A DNA stretch of 64,000 nt, from the NCBI RefSeq assembly GCF_016773205.1, contig NZ_JAETWB010000001.1, forward strand, positions 1,178,001 through 1,242,000, read 5' to 3'. Under the pieces are notes generated by a model that made no database searches, had not been told where the DNA came from, and saw nothing but the letters and a program-made list of their open reading frames with translations. The stretch is from Belnapia arida. Its GTDB lineage: Bacteria > Pseudomonadota > Alphaproteobacteria > Acetobacterales > Acetobacteraceae. Made by a program: the position numbers and the translations under genes. Below are positions 53,613 to 62,230 of the stretch, one piece after another. The stretch's first letter is position 1. Each line of letters starts with the position of its first letter.

Positions 53613-54728
53613 TCAGGAAGGGCGGAGGAAATTCAGCAGATGGGCTGCCGTCCGCTCCGGCTGCTCCTGCTGCACCCAGTGGCCGGCGCCCTCGATCAGG
53701 TGGCAGCCGCGCATGTCCGCGCAGGCCTCGCGCTGCATCCGCTCCAGCGCGCCGGGCATCTGGCGGATGCCCCAGTCGCTGGCGCCGGCGATGAAGAGCG
53801 AGGGCTGCGCGATGCGACGGCCGGCCATCAGCTGATGCTCGGCCTCGAAGCGGCGCGAGGTGCCGCAGCGGTACCATTGGAAGCCGCCCTGGAAGCCGGT
53901 GCGGGCGTATTCGGCGGCGTAGACGGCAAGCTCTGACTCGGGGAGCCAGCGGTTGGCGGCGATGGCCTCCGGCGAGGGCATGTCGGGGGCGACCTGCGCG
54001 GCCATGCCCTTGGCGAGATCCATCACGTAGTAGCCGGGAAGCTTGGCCAGTTCCTCCGCCGTCCAGGCAGCGAGCGGGAACGGGCGGTTGTCGGGCCAGT
54101 CGGCGCTCTTCGCGTGGTAGTAGGCGCGCAGGAAGGCGTGCAGGCCCAGTGGGGCGTGCTGCAGCTCGGCATTCGCCCCGCGCGTCGAGTAGTGCCACTG
54201 GTAGTGCTTGCGCGGCCGCGGCAGCGCGGCGAGCGCGGCATGGATGTCGGGGGCGGCGGGGCGGGGCGTCGCCCCTTCCTGCAGGGCGGGCGGGCCGGCG
54301 AAGGGCGCGCTCATCAGCACGACGCGGCGGAACAGGTCGGGGCGGAGCAGCGCGCACCAGGCGGCCATGGGCGAGCCGAAGTCGTGGCCGATCACCGCCT
54401 CGACGCCGTCATGGCCGAGGGCGGCGACGAGGCCCATGGCGTCGCGGACGATGTTGAAGGGGCGGAAAGGGGCGAGGTCGCCGTCGTATTCGGCGCTCCA
54501 GCCGGTGGTGCGGCCATAGCCGCGCTGGTCGGGGGCGACGACGTGGTAGCCGGCCTCGGCCAGCGGCAGCATCACCTTGCGCCAGGAATAGGCGAGCTCG
54601 GGGAAGCCGTGCAGCAGCAGCAGGCAGGGCGCCTGCGGGTCGCCGGCCTCGAGGAGGTGCATGCGGAGGCCGTTGATGCCGTCGATGAAGCGCGCCTTGA
54701 TGCCGGCGGGGAGCGGCAGGTCGTCCAT
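53613..54728 (-). CDS. Alpha/beta hydrolase, epoxide hydrolase-like
   Basis: 371-residue protein from ATG 54728; the frame is open far upstream over another gene. The HGFPELAYSW oxyanion segment, DQRGYGRT, and the nucleophile elbow VIGHDFGSPMAAW place Asp as the nucleophile (GxDxG type). His is in EGAGHWVQQEQPE. The cap domain carries tyrosines (HYQWHYSTRG, YYVMDLAKG) that could open the epoxide ring. Haloalkane dehalogenase or ester hydrolysis is less likely but possible. It lies in the operon-like run with an MFS exporter gene. Confidence 0.87.
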   Translation of the reverse strand: MDDLPLPAGIKARFIDGINGLRMHLLEAGDPQAPCLLLLHGFPELAYSWRKVMLPLAEAGYHVVAPDQRGYGRTTGWSAEYDGDLAPFRPFNIVRDAMGLVAALGHDGVEAVIGHDFGSPMAAWCALLRPDLFRRVVLMSAPFAGPPALQEGATPRPAAPDIHAALAALPRPRKHYQWHYSTRGANAELQHAPLGLHAFLRAYYHAKSADWPDNRPFPLAAWTAEELAKLPGYYVMDLAKGMAAQVAPDMPSPEAIAANRWLPESELAVYAAEYARTGFQGGFQWYRCGTSRRFEAEHQLMAGRRIAQPSLFIAGASDWGIRQMPGALERMQREACADMRGCHLIEGAGHWVQQEQPERTAAHLLNFLRPS

Positions 54729-54745
54729 GGTCTCGTGTCCTCCGG

Positions 54746-55996
54746 TCAGCTTCTCGTCTCGAGCGAGGCCACCATCGCAGGCTTCCGCCGCCAGCCCCAG
54801 CCCACCACCAGCAGCGCGGCCAGCATGGCGCCGATGGTCGGCCAGCGGAGGCCGAGGAACTCGCCGGCCGTGCCGAGCGCCAGCGCCCCGCTCGCCGGGC
54901 ACGCGCGGGTGATCATGCCCCAGAGGCTCAGCACCCGGCCGCGCATCGAGGCGTCGGACGCATTCTGCACCAGGGTCTGTACCAGGATGCCGTGGACCGA
55001 GGCACTGGCGCCCATCAGCGCGGCGCAGAGCAGGGCGACGGGGAAGATTCCGGTCGAGACGAAGCCGATGGTGAAGAGCGCCTGGCAGGCGGCGGCGGCG
55101 ATGGCGAGCGTCACCGCGCCTTCCAGCTTGCCGCGGCCGGCGACCCAGAGGCCGGCGAAGAGCGCGCCGATGCCGATGCAGGCGGTGAGCATCGCCAGGC
55201 CGTCGGCGCCGCGGGCGAAGAGGCGCTCGACGAAGGGCGGCAGGATCTCCTGCACGCCGCGCATCAACACGGCGGCGACGGCGGCGAAGGCGAGCAGCGG
55301 GCCGATGCCCGGGTGCCGCCCGGCATAGCGGAAGCCGGCCAGGGTGTCGGCGAGGACGCCGGCCCCCGAGGGCTGGCCGCGGCGCTGGGCGGCATCGACG
55401 CGGAGGCTGGGCATGGTGAGGGTCGCCGCCAGATAGGCGAGGCTGTTGAGGAAGACGGCAGGGACGACACCGGCGGTGGCGATCAGCGGCCCGGCGATGG
55501 CGGGGCCGATGAAGCGGGCGACGTTGTAGCAAAGCGAGTTGCAGGCGACGGCGGCCGGCAGGTCGGCGCGCGGGACGAGGCCGGGCATCAGGCTCTGCCG
55601 CGCTGGCTGGGCGAAGGAGGAGGCGGTGCCCTTCACCACCTCCAGCGCGAGCAGCAGGCCGATGGAGAGGTGGCCGGTGGCGAGCAGCGTGCCGATCGCC
55701 GCCGCCTCCAGCGCGATGGTCGCCTGGGAGGCCATGGTGAGCTTCACCCGGTCCATCCGGTCGGCGACGGCGCCGGCGATGGGGCTGAAGATGACGGCGG
55801 GCGCCAGGTCGCAGAAGGCGACCATGCCGACCCAGAAGGCGCTCCGCGTCAGTTCCCAGGCGAGCCAGGCGACGGCGATCTGGTGGACCCAGAGCCCGGT
55901 CCAGGAGGTGAGGGAGGCGCCGAAGAACAGCCGCGCGTCGCGATGCGAAAGGGCGCGGCCCAGCGCACCGAAGGCGGCCAGGCCACCGAACGCCAT
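54746..55996 (-). CDS. MFS transporter (EntS-like exporter family)
   Basis: 416-residue membrane protein with about 12 hydrophobic spans. It has the MFS loop-2 motif GAVADRMDRVKL and the SFAQPARQSLMPGLVPRADL segment typical of the MFS_3 exporter group, followed by an ALCAALMGASASVHGILVQTL helix. Such proteins export siderophores, drugs or small metabolites. Its ATG shares one base with the TGA of the lipoprotein gene upstream, so the genes are coupled. Confidence 0.9.
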   Translation of the reverse strand: MAFGGLAAFGALGRALSHRDARLFFGASLTSWTGLWVHQIAVAWLAWELTRSAFWVGMVAFCDLAPAVIFSPIAGAVADRMDRVKLTMASQATIALEAAAIGTLLATGHLSIGLLLALEVVKGTASSFAQPARQSLMPGLVPRADLPAAVACNSLCYNVARFIGPAIAGPLIATAGVVPAVFLNSLAYLAATLTMPSLRVDAAQRRGQPSGAGVLADTLAGFRYAGRHPGIGPLLAFAAVAAVLMRGVQEILPPFVERLFARGADGLAMLTACIGIGALFAGLWVAGRGKLEGAVTLAIAAAACQALFTIGFVSTGIFPVALLCAALMGASASVHGILVQTLVQNASDASMRGRVLSLWGMITRACPASGALALGTAGEFLGLRWPTIGAMLAALLVVGWGWRRKPAMVASLETRS

Positions 55997-56406
55997 CAGC
56001 GCCGCGGCGCGGTCCGGCTGTTCTCTTGCACGCAGTCGGCGGCGATGCGGTCACGCTCGTAGATGCGGCCGAGCCGGTCGGTCTCGCTGCGGCGGGCATA
56101 GATGCTGGCATCGGTGCCGATGCGGGCGTCGCGCTCGTCCTCGCGCATGAGCTGGCCACGGTCACGGAAGGTGACGATGCGGTCGGCATCGGCCCGGCAG
56201 GCGGCCGCGAGCGCGGCCTGGTCGCGCAGCGCGGCGCTCGGCGGCGGCACGGTGGGGACGGCGCCGGGGCCGGGGGCGATGGCGGCACGGCTCGGCACGG
56301 CATTGCCCGTCAGCGGCACCACGGCCGGGTCCGGCCCACCCGAGCAGGCGGCGAGGAGGGCGAGCAGGCCGAGGGGGAAGAGGCGTGTCATCAGGTCATC
56401 CGTCAT
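55996..56406 (-). CDS. Small predicted lipoprotein, function unknown
   Basis: 136 residues from ATG 56406, overlapping the preceding stop (ATGA); an internal ATG at 56391 starts a cleaner signal, TRLFPLGLLALLAACSGG, with lipobox LLAAC. The mature part is rich in Pro and Ala, then contains an AACRADADRIVTFRDRGQLMRED segment and a final YERDRIAADCVQENS. No family was recognised. The two cysteines in the mature part could form a disulfide. It is co-translated with the 170-residue gene upstream and the MFS gene downstream. Confidence 0.72.
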   Translation of the reverse strand: MTDDLMTRLFPLGLLALLAACSGGPDPAVVPLTGNAVPSRAAIAPGPGAVPTVPPPSAALRDQAALAAACRADADRIVTFRDRGQLMREDERDARIGTDASIYARRSETDRLGRIYERDRIAADCVQENSRTAPRR

Positions 56407-56915
56407 GCGATGCGGCCCAGGCTCGAAGCGCCGCCCGCGGGCAGCGGCCGGGACAATAGCCGACGCAGACCGGTTTCGTCGAACCGCGCCCCGCCGTCCA
56501 GCGGCATGGCGGCCGCGGCGGAAAGCAGGGCGGGGTGCAGGTCGATTCCCTGGCGGGTTACGGCGAAAAGCGCGGTGAGCCAGGGCGCCCGGCCGAGGAT
56601 CTCGACCAGGGCGAGCAGGCGGAGGCAGAGGCTGAGGCCGCCGATCGTATCCAGCCCCACCGCCGAGTCGATGGCCTCCGCCCAGGCCGCGGCGTCGCGG
56701 TCGGCGATGGCGAGTTCCATCGGCTCGCCTTCGGCGCGGGGGAAGAGCAGGCGGCGCGGCTTGCCCCATTGCTGGCGGTCGGCTGCCTCGCGGGCCAGCT
56801 CCCAGGCAGCGAGGAGCTGGCGCGGGGCGACCGGGGGCAGGCGTTCGGGCGGCAGGGGGATGGCGTAGGTGAGCGCGCCGTTCGGCGCCTCTGCCACGCG
56901 GATGGGGAGGGGCAT
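56403..56915 (-). CDS. Unrecognised 170-residue protein
   Basis: Soluble-looking protein from ATG 56915, which follows GATTGAAGCCG. It contains a proline-rich first third (AIPLPPERLPPVAPRQLLAAWELAREAADRQQWGKPRR) and a leucine-rich helical middle (GGLSLCLRLLALVEILGRAPWLTALFAVTRQGIDLHPALL). No signal peptide, metal site or known family motif was seen. Its stop overlaps the lipoprotein gene start. It is the first gene of this run and is divergent from the amidase gene 123 nt away. Confidence 0.75.
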   Translation of the reverse strand: MPLPIRVAEAPNGALTYAIPLPPERLPPVAPRQLLAAWELAREAADRQQWGKPRRLLFPRAEGEPMELAIADRDAAAWAEAIDSAVGLDTIGGLSLCLRLLALVEILGRAPWLTALFAVTRQGIDLHPALLSAAAAMPLDGGARFDETGLRRLLSRPLPAGGASSLGRIA

Positions 56916-57038
56916 CGGCTTCAATCTGGGGGCTGCAGGGGGCTGGTGCCAGCGGCGTTGCGGCAGGCGATTCTTTTGGGCGCCGGAAACCGCCGCGGGC
57001 GCTGTCGCGCCATCCGGGGTTTGCCCTAAGCTCACCCC

Positions 57039-58331
57039 ATGACCGATACCGCGACCCTCTCCGCCTTCGAGGCCACCCGGCGCGTCCGCGATGGCCGCCT
57101 CTCCGCCACCGCGCTGACCGAGGCGCTGCTTGACCGGATCGCGGCGCGCGAGCCGGAGGTCCGGGCCTTCGTCCATCTCGACGCGGCGCTGGCGCTGCGC
57201 CAGGCGGCGGCGGTCGACCGGGCGGTGAAGGCGGGACGGGCAGGGCCGCTGGCCGGCTTCGCTTTCGGGGTGAAGGACGTGCTGGATACGGCAGACCAGC
57301 CCTCGCAATACGGCTCGCCCGTCTGGGCCGGGCACCGGCCTAGGTCCGATGCCGCCTGCGTCGCGCTTGCCCGGCGGGCGGGGGCGGTGATCCTCGGCAA
57401 GACGGTGACGACCGAATTCGCCACGCGGCACCCGGGGCCAACGCGCAACCCGCACAATCCGGCGCATACGCCGGGCGGCTCCTCCTCCGGCTCGGCGGCG
57501 GGGGCGGGGGCGGGGTTCTTCCACGCCGGTTTCGGGACGCAGACGGCAGGCAGCATCATCCGGCCGGCTGCTTATTGCGGGGCGGTCGGGTTCAAGCCCT
57601 CCTTCGGCACGCTGCACCGGGCGGGGATGAAGGTAATGGCGGAATCGCTCGACACGATCGGCGTCATCGCCGGAAGCGTGGGCGATGCGGCACTGGTCAT
57701 GACAGGGCTGACCGGCGGCGATTACGGCACGCCGGAAGAGCGGCGCCCGGGACGGGCCCCGCGGATCGGCCTCTGCTGGGGACCGGCGGCAGAACAGGCG
57801 GCGCCGGAGACGCGGGAGGCGATCGAGCGGGTCGCGGCTGCCGCGGCGCGGGCCGGAGCCCAGGTGGAGGCCGTCGAGCTGCCGGCGGCAGTCCTCGCCG
57901 GCTACGAGGCGCATGCGCTGGTGATGAATGGCGAGTCGGCCGAGGCGCTGGCCTGGGAACTCGACCATGCGGCGGCGCAGCTCACCGAAGGGCTGCGGGA
58001 GCGGCTGGACTGGGGAAGCCGCCAGGGGCGGGCGGCGCTGCTGGACGCGCGCGCTGCCTTCACCGTGGCGCGGGCGGCCTTCGCCGGGGTGATGGCCGGG
58101 TTCGACGCCATCCTGACGCCGAGCGCCCCGGGCGAAGCGCCGGAAGGACTCGGCTGGACCGGCGACCCGGCCTTCAACTCGCTCTGGACCTTGCTGCACG
58201 TCCCCTGCGTGACGGTGCCGGTCGGCACGGGGCCGCGGGGGCTGCCGCTCGGGGCGCAGGTGGTCGCCGGCTTCGGCCAGGACCGGGAGGCGCTGGCCTG
58301 GGCAGAGTGGGTTCGCGCGGCCTCTACCTGA
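57039..58331 (+). CDS. Amidase-signature family protein
   Basis: 430-residue amidase. The Ser-cisSer-Lys triad is visible: Lys in FAFGVKDVLDTAD (about residue 78), GGSSSGSAAGAGAG supplying the cis-Ser, and Ser in FGTQTAGSIIRPAAYCG as nucleophile. LDTIGVIAGSVGDAALVM follows. The family includes GatA, acylamide and allophanate hydrolases, but no GatC/GatB or biotin carboxylase genes are nearby. Its last 8 nt overlap the end of the convergent molybdopterin gene. Confidence 0.92.
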   Translation: MTDTATLSAFEATRRVRDGRLSATALTEALLDRIAAREPEVRAFVHLDAALALRQAAAVDRAVKAGRAGPLAGFAFGVKDVLDTADQPSQYGSPVWAGHRPRSDAACVALARRAGAVILGKTVTTEFATRHPGPTRNPHNPAHTPGGSSSGSAAGAGAGFFHAGFGTQTAGSIIRPAAYCGAVGFKPSFGTLHRAGMKVMAESLDTIGVIAGSVGDAALVMTGLTGGDYGTPEERRPGRAPRIGLCWGPAAEQAAPETREAIERVAAAAARAGAQVEAVELPAAVLAGYEAHALVMNGESAEALAWELDHAAAQLTEGLRERLDWGSRQGRAALLDARAAFTVARAAFAGVMAGFDAILTPSAPGEAPEGLGWTGDPAFNSLWTLLHVPCVTVPVGTGPRGLPLGAQVVAGFGQDREALAWAEWVRAAST

Positions 58332-59967
58332 CCTTCTCGAAGCCCGGCGCCTTCTTGAGCGCGTCCGTGGTGTCGAAGTCGCGCAGCACGGCGTCGTCGG
58401 CCATCTCCACCTCGGCGACCCGGTCGGCATGCTTGCCGGCCAGGTGGCGGGCGCCGACATCGCCGGTGATGGTCATCATCTCCGGCAGGAATTCCATGGC
58501 CCAGAGCATCGGGTTGCCCTGCTTGCCGCGGAAGGTCGGCATCACGATGGCGCGGCCCTCCTCCGGGTCGAAGGCGGCGAGCAGCCGGTCGATCATCGGG
58601 CCGGCGACGAGGGGCATGTCGCCGAGGCAGATGACGACGCCCTCGATGTCCTTCGGCAGGGCGGCGAGCCCGGCCTTGAGGCTGGCGGAGAGGCCCTCGG
58701 CATAGTCCTCGGCATGGGCGAAGATGACGCCGCGGCCGGTGAGCGCCGCCTCAACCCGCTCATGCTCGTAGCCGGTGACGACGACGACGGGGCGGGCGCG
58801 GGAGGCGAGCGCATTTTCCACCACGCGGGCGACCATTGGGACACCCTGGTCATCCTGCACCAGCAGCTTGTTGAGCGGCGCCATGCGGCGGCTGCGCCCG
58901 GCGGCCAGCACCAGGGCGGCGACCTTCCGGCCGCGGCGCGGGGCGGGGCCGGCGGGTTGCGGCGCGTGGTCGCGGGGGAGGGGGCGGGCCTCCATCTCCT
59001 TCAGCAGCCCGCCGACGCCCATGCCCATGACATCGGCCGGCGTCACCGACAGGCCGGCGAAGAGGCGCTGCAGCACCCAGTCGATGCCGTTCAGCTTGGG
59101 CGACTTGGCGCAGCCGGGAAGGACGAGGGCCGGGATGTCGTCGATATGGCCGAGGCAGATCAGGTTGCCGGGATCGACCGGCATGCCGAAATGATCAATC
59201 GCGCCGCCGGAGCGGACGATGCCGGCGGGACCGACATCGCGCCGGTCCACGACGGCGGAGGCGCCGGCTACCAACAGCAACTGGGCGCCGGCGCGGCGCA
59301 GGCGGTTGAGCGCATCGGAGATGGCCTGGGTTTCGTGCCGGGTGCGCTCGGGCGGCAGCAGGGTGCCGCAGAGCGCCTCGACCCGGTCGCGCGTCGCCTC
59401 GATGGCGCCCTCCATAACGCTCTCCTTCACGCCAGGCAGCTCGGTCAGCACCAGGCCGACCTTGAGCGGGCGGAAGGGGTGGAGGGCGATGGCGGGCGGG
59501 CCGGTGCGGGCGATCAGCTCCGCCACCTCCAGCACCGGGCCGGGCGTGGCGAAGGGGATGACCTTGATGGTCGCCAGCATCTCCTTCGCCGCGACGGGGA
59601 TGTGCGAGGCGAGGGTCGCGACGGTCAGCGACTCGTCGAGCGCGTTGAGGCGGTTGACGGTGGTGGGGTTGATGACGAGCAGGCCGGCGGCATCGGCCAG
59701 GATGTTGACCCGGCCTGTGGAGGCGCGGGAGCGGGCGAGCAGCGGGCCCATCAGCGCATTGGCGAGACGGTCGGCGGCCTCGTTCTCCGGCACGTCGCCG
59801 GGCTCGAGCCGGGCGGCGATGACGCTGCCATGGCCGGCGGACTGCAAGGCGGCGACGGCCTCCTGGTCGAGCACCGTGCCCTTCTTCAGTACCCTGCCCG
59901 GCAGGCGGACGGTGTGGGCGAGGACGGCGCCGCGCGCCTCGTCGAGCGGGGTCGGCCCGAAGATCAT
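58324..59967 (-). CDS. Molybdopterin-binding/MobA-like nucleotidyltransferase fusion
   Basis: 547-residue two-domain protein from ATG 59967; the frame is open further upstream but that region lies in xdhC. The N-terminal about 330 residues resemble MoeA/MoCF-type molybdopterin-binding domains (ALQSAGHGSVIAARLEPGDVPENEAADRLA, LLLVAGASAVVDRRDVGPAGI). The C-terminal half is a nucleotidyltransferase of the MocA/MobA type with VAALVLAAGRSRRM at about residue 348, NKLLVQDD and GVVICLGDMPLVAG. Such fusions supply cytidylylated molybdenum cofactor to xanthine-dehydrogenase-type hydroxylases. It ends the cox/xdh accessory operon and overlaps xdhC by 4 nt. Confidence 0.88.
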   Translation of the reverse strand: MIFGPTPLDEARGAVLAHTVRLPGRVLKKGTVLDQEAVAALQSAGHGSVIAARLEPGDVPENEAADRLANALMGPLLARSRASTGRVNILADAAGLLVINPTTVNRLNALDESLTVATLASHIPVAAKEMLATIKVIPFATPGPVLEVAELIARTGPPAIALHPFRPLKVGLVLTELPGVKESVMEGAIEATRDRVEALCGTLLPPERTRHETQAISDALNRLRRAGAQLLLVAGASAVVDRRDVGPAGIVRSGGAIDHFGMPVDPGNLICLGHIDDIPALVLPGCAKSPKLNGIDWVLQRLFAGLSVTPADVMGMGVGGLLKEMEARPLPRDHAPQPAGPAPRRGRKVAALVLAAGRSRRMAPLNKLLVQDDQGVPMVARVVENALASRARPVVVVTGYEHERVEAALTGRGVIFAHAEDYAEGLSASLKAGLAALPKDIEGVVICLGDMPLVAGPMIDRLLAAFDPEEGRAIVMPTFRGKQGNPMLWAMEFLPEMMTITGDVGARHLAGKHADRVAEVEMADDAVLRDFDTTDALKKAPGFEKVR

Positions 59968-60668
59968 GCGGCGAGCGCCGGGCGACGGGCCAGCGCCGCG
60001 CCGCGGCGGGTGGCGACGACCTCGGCGAGGATGGAGAGCGCGATCTCGGGTGCCGTCACCGCCTCGATGTTGAGGCCGACGGGGGCGTGGATGCGGGCAA
60101 TGGCCTCGGCGGAGTGGCCGGCCTCGGTGAGACGGGCGACACGCTTGGCGTGCGTCCGGCGGCTGCCGAGGGCGCCGATGTAGAAGCAGTCCGACGTCAG
60201 CGCGGCCTCGAGGGCGGGGTCGTCGAGCTTCGGGTCGTGGGTCAGCGTCACGACGGCGGTGCGGGCATCGGGCGCGAGGGCGGCGACGGCGTCGTCCGTC
60301 CATTCATGGATCAGGGTGATGCCGGGGAAGCGCTCGGCAGTGGCCCAGGCGCGGCGGGGGTCGACTACTGTCACCGCATAGCCGGCGGCGAGCGCCATCG
60401 GCACCAGGGCCTGGGCGATATGGACGGCGCCGACCACGATCAGCCGCAGGGCCGGGTTGTGCGGGTGGATGAACCAGGCCTGGCCGTCGAGGGTGAGGTT
60501 GGCGGCAGCGTCCTCCGCCAAAGCCTTCGCGGCGGCTTCGGCGAGGGGCGGCGCGACCTCGGTATCGGGCCAGAGGTGCTGGGCGCCATCCGAGAGGCGG
60601 GTCAGCAGGGCTACCGGGCGCTTGGCCGCCTTCGCCGCCTCCAGCGCGGCCAGGACCTCGGGTGTCAC
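59964..60668 (-). CDS. XdhC/CoxI family protein (larger, C-terminal domain type)
   Basis: 234-residue protein with the XdhC Rossmann region LRLIVVGAVHIAQALVPMALAAGYAVTVVDPR (about 74-105), then AVVTLTHDPKLDDPALEAAL and the C-terminal YIGALGSRRTHAKRVARL plus HAPVGLNIEAVTAPEIALSILAEVVA. The common GAGH motif reads GAVH here. XdhC proteins insert sulfurated molybdenum cofactor into the apo-hydroxylase. It overlaps both neighbours by 4 nt. Confidence 0.9.
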   Translation of the reverse strand: MTPEVLAALEAAKAAKRPVALLTRLSDGAQHLWPDTEVAPPLAEAAAKALAEDAAANLTLDGQAWFIHPHNPALRLIVVGAVHIAQALVPMALAAGYAVTVVDPRRAWATAERFPGITLIHEWTDDAVAALAPDARTAVVTLTHDPKLDDPALEAALTSDCFYIGALGSRRTHAKRVARLTEAGHSAEAIARIHAPVGLNIEAVTAPEIALSILAEVVATRRGAALARRPALAA

Positions 60669-60985
60669 GAGAGCTTCTCCACGAAGACCTTCAGCTTGCC
60701 GCCGCAGGCGAGGCCGACTTCCCAGGCGCGCTCGTCGGAGATGCCGAAATCGAGGAGCTGGGGGGTGCCGCTCGTCATGGTCTGCTTGGCGGCATCGGCC
60801 ACGGCGCCCTCGATGCAGCCGCCGGAGACGCTGCCGGCGAGCCGGCCGGAGGCGCTGACGGCCAGGCGCGAGCCGGCCGGACGGGGCGAGCTGCCCCAGG
60901 TCTCGACGACGGTGGCGATCGCCACGGGTTCACCCGCCGCGCGCCAGGCGGCGGCGGTTGCCAGCACGTCTTCGGAATCGCTCAT
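60665..60985 (-). CDS. XdhC-like N-terminal domain protein
   Basis: 106-residue stand-alone XdhC N-terminal domain from ATG 60985. It shows AWRAAGEPVAIATVVETWGSSPRPAGSRLAVS and the conserved GSVSGGCIEGAV, whose cysteine has been linked to cofactor handling. DFGISDERAWEVGLACGGKL ends the domain. In this organism the usual two-domain XdhC is therefore split between two adjacent genes, with the longer protein carrying the Rossmann half. It overlaps both neighbours by 4 nt. Confidence 0.88.
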   Translation of the reverse strand: MSDSEDVLATAAAWRAAGEPVAIATVVETWGSSPRPAGSRLAVSASGRLAGSVSGGCIEGAVADAAKQTMTSGTPQLLDFGISDERAWEVGLACGGKLKVFVEKLS

Positions 60986-62223
60986 GCCACCAGTCTCCTT
61001 ACGGGCTGCGGCCCGCTCAGCGTCGCCACCAGGGCGCGCAGGCTTTGCAGGTTGTGGACCGGGCGGAATTCGTCGACATGCGGCAGCATCGCCCGGATGC
61101 CCTGTGATCTGGGTTGGAAGCCCTCCCAGCGCAACAGGGGGTTCAGCCAGATCAGTCGGCGGCAGGAACGGCGGAGGCGGTCGGTGGCCTCGGCGAGGCC
61201 CTTCGCCCCTTCGCGGTCGAGCCCGTCGGTGATGAGCAGGACGACGGCCCCCTGGCCGAGCACGCGGCGCGACCAGAGGCGATTGAACAGCTCGATGCTC
61301 TCGCCGATGCGGGTGCCGCCGGACCAATCGGGGACGATGTGGGAGACGAGCTCGAAGGCGACCTCGGCGTCACGGCTCTTGAGCTGGCGGGTGACGTTGG
61401 TCAGGCGCGTGCCGAAAAGGAAGGAGCTGACGCGGTCGCGGTCATTCGTCACCGCATGCAGGAAGTGCAGCAGCACCTGCGCATAGCGCGACATGCTGCC
61501 GGAGATATCGCAGAGGGCGACGAGGGGCGGCGGGCGGTGGACGCGGCGGCGGCGCTCCAGGCTCATGATCTCGCCGCCCATGCGGAGGCTTTCGCGCAGG
61601 GTGGCGCGGAGGTCGGTGACGGGACCGGAGGAGTCGGGGCGGAAGCGGCGGGTGGGACGCTCGTCCAGCGGCAGGACGAGGCGGCGGATCTCCTGCCTGG
61701 CGGCGGCGATCTCGGCGGCGGACATCGCCTCGAAATCCATCGACTGCAGGCGCTCGCGCTCGCTCACCGTCATCGCCACCTCGACCGGCGGGCGGTCCTC
61801 GGGCGGCTGGGGCGGTGTGGCGGATTGGGGCGGCGGGGTCATCGCCTCGGCGAGGCGGCGGCTCGCGGGTGGTGGCTTGTCGCGCTCCTTGAAGCCGTCG
61901 AGCATCGCCATGGCGGCGGCGTTGCGGCCGGCCTCCGGGTCGCGCCAGAACAGCAGGAAGGCCTGGTCGAAGATCTCGAAGCCGTCGCGGCTGTGGACCA
62001 GGACGCCGCGCAGCGCCGCATGCACCTGGCGCCGGTCGCCGATATCGACCAGTCGCAGGGCTTCACCGGCGGCCAGCAGGTCGGCGGTGCCGACCCGCAG
62101 GCCGGCGCGGCGCAGCAGGCGGCCGAAGGCAAGCAGGTTGCCCGCCAGCGCCCCGCGGCCGGCGCCGATGCCGGCGCTGGCGAGCTGCATCGCCTGGCCA
62201 AGATTGCCCGGCATATCGCTCAT
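60982..62223 (-). CDS. CoxE-like von Willebrand A domain protein
   Basis: 413-residue protein from ATG 62223. The C-terminal VWA domain has the MIDAS motif DISGSMSRYA (about residue 240), a TRIGESIELFNRLWSRR segment and LLITDGLDREG. The N-terminal part is helical with a Pro-rich linker (MTPPPQSATPPQPPEDRPP). CoxE works with the MoxR ATPase CoxD to insert metal into CO-dehydrogenase-like enzymes. It lies 7 nt after the MoxR gene and overlaps the small XdhC gene by 4 nt. Confidence 0.9.
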   Translation of the reverse strand: MSDMPGNLGQAMQLASAGIGAGRGALAGNLLAFGRLLRRAGLRVGTADLLAAGEALRLVDIGDRRQVHAALRGVLVHSRDGFEIFDQAFLLFWRDPEAGRNAAAMAMLDGFKERDKPPPASRRLAEAMTPPPQSATPPQPPEDRPPVEVAMTVSERERLQSMDFEAMSAAEIAAARQEIRRLVLPLDERPTRRFRPDSSGPVTDLRATLRESLRMGGEIMSLERRRRVHRPPPLVALCDISGSMSRYAQVLLHFLHAVTNDRDRVSSFLFGTRLTNVTRQLKSRDAEVAFELVSHIVPDWSGGTRIGESIELFNRLWSRRVLGQGAVVLLITDGLDREGAKGLAEATDRLRRSCRRLIWLNPLLRWEGFQPRSQGIRAMLPHVDEFRPVHNLQSLRALVATLSGPQPVRRLVA

Positions 62224-62230
62224 GCGAGGG

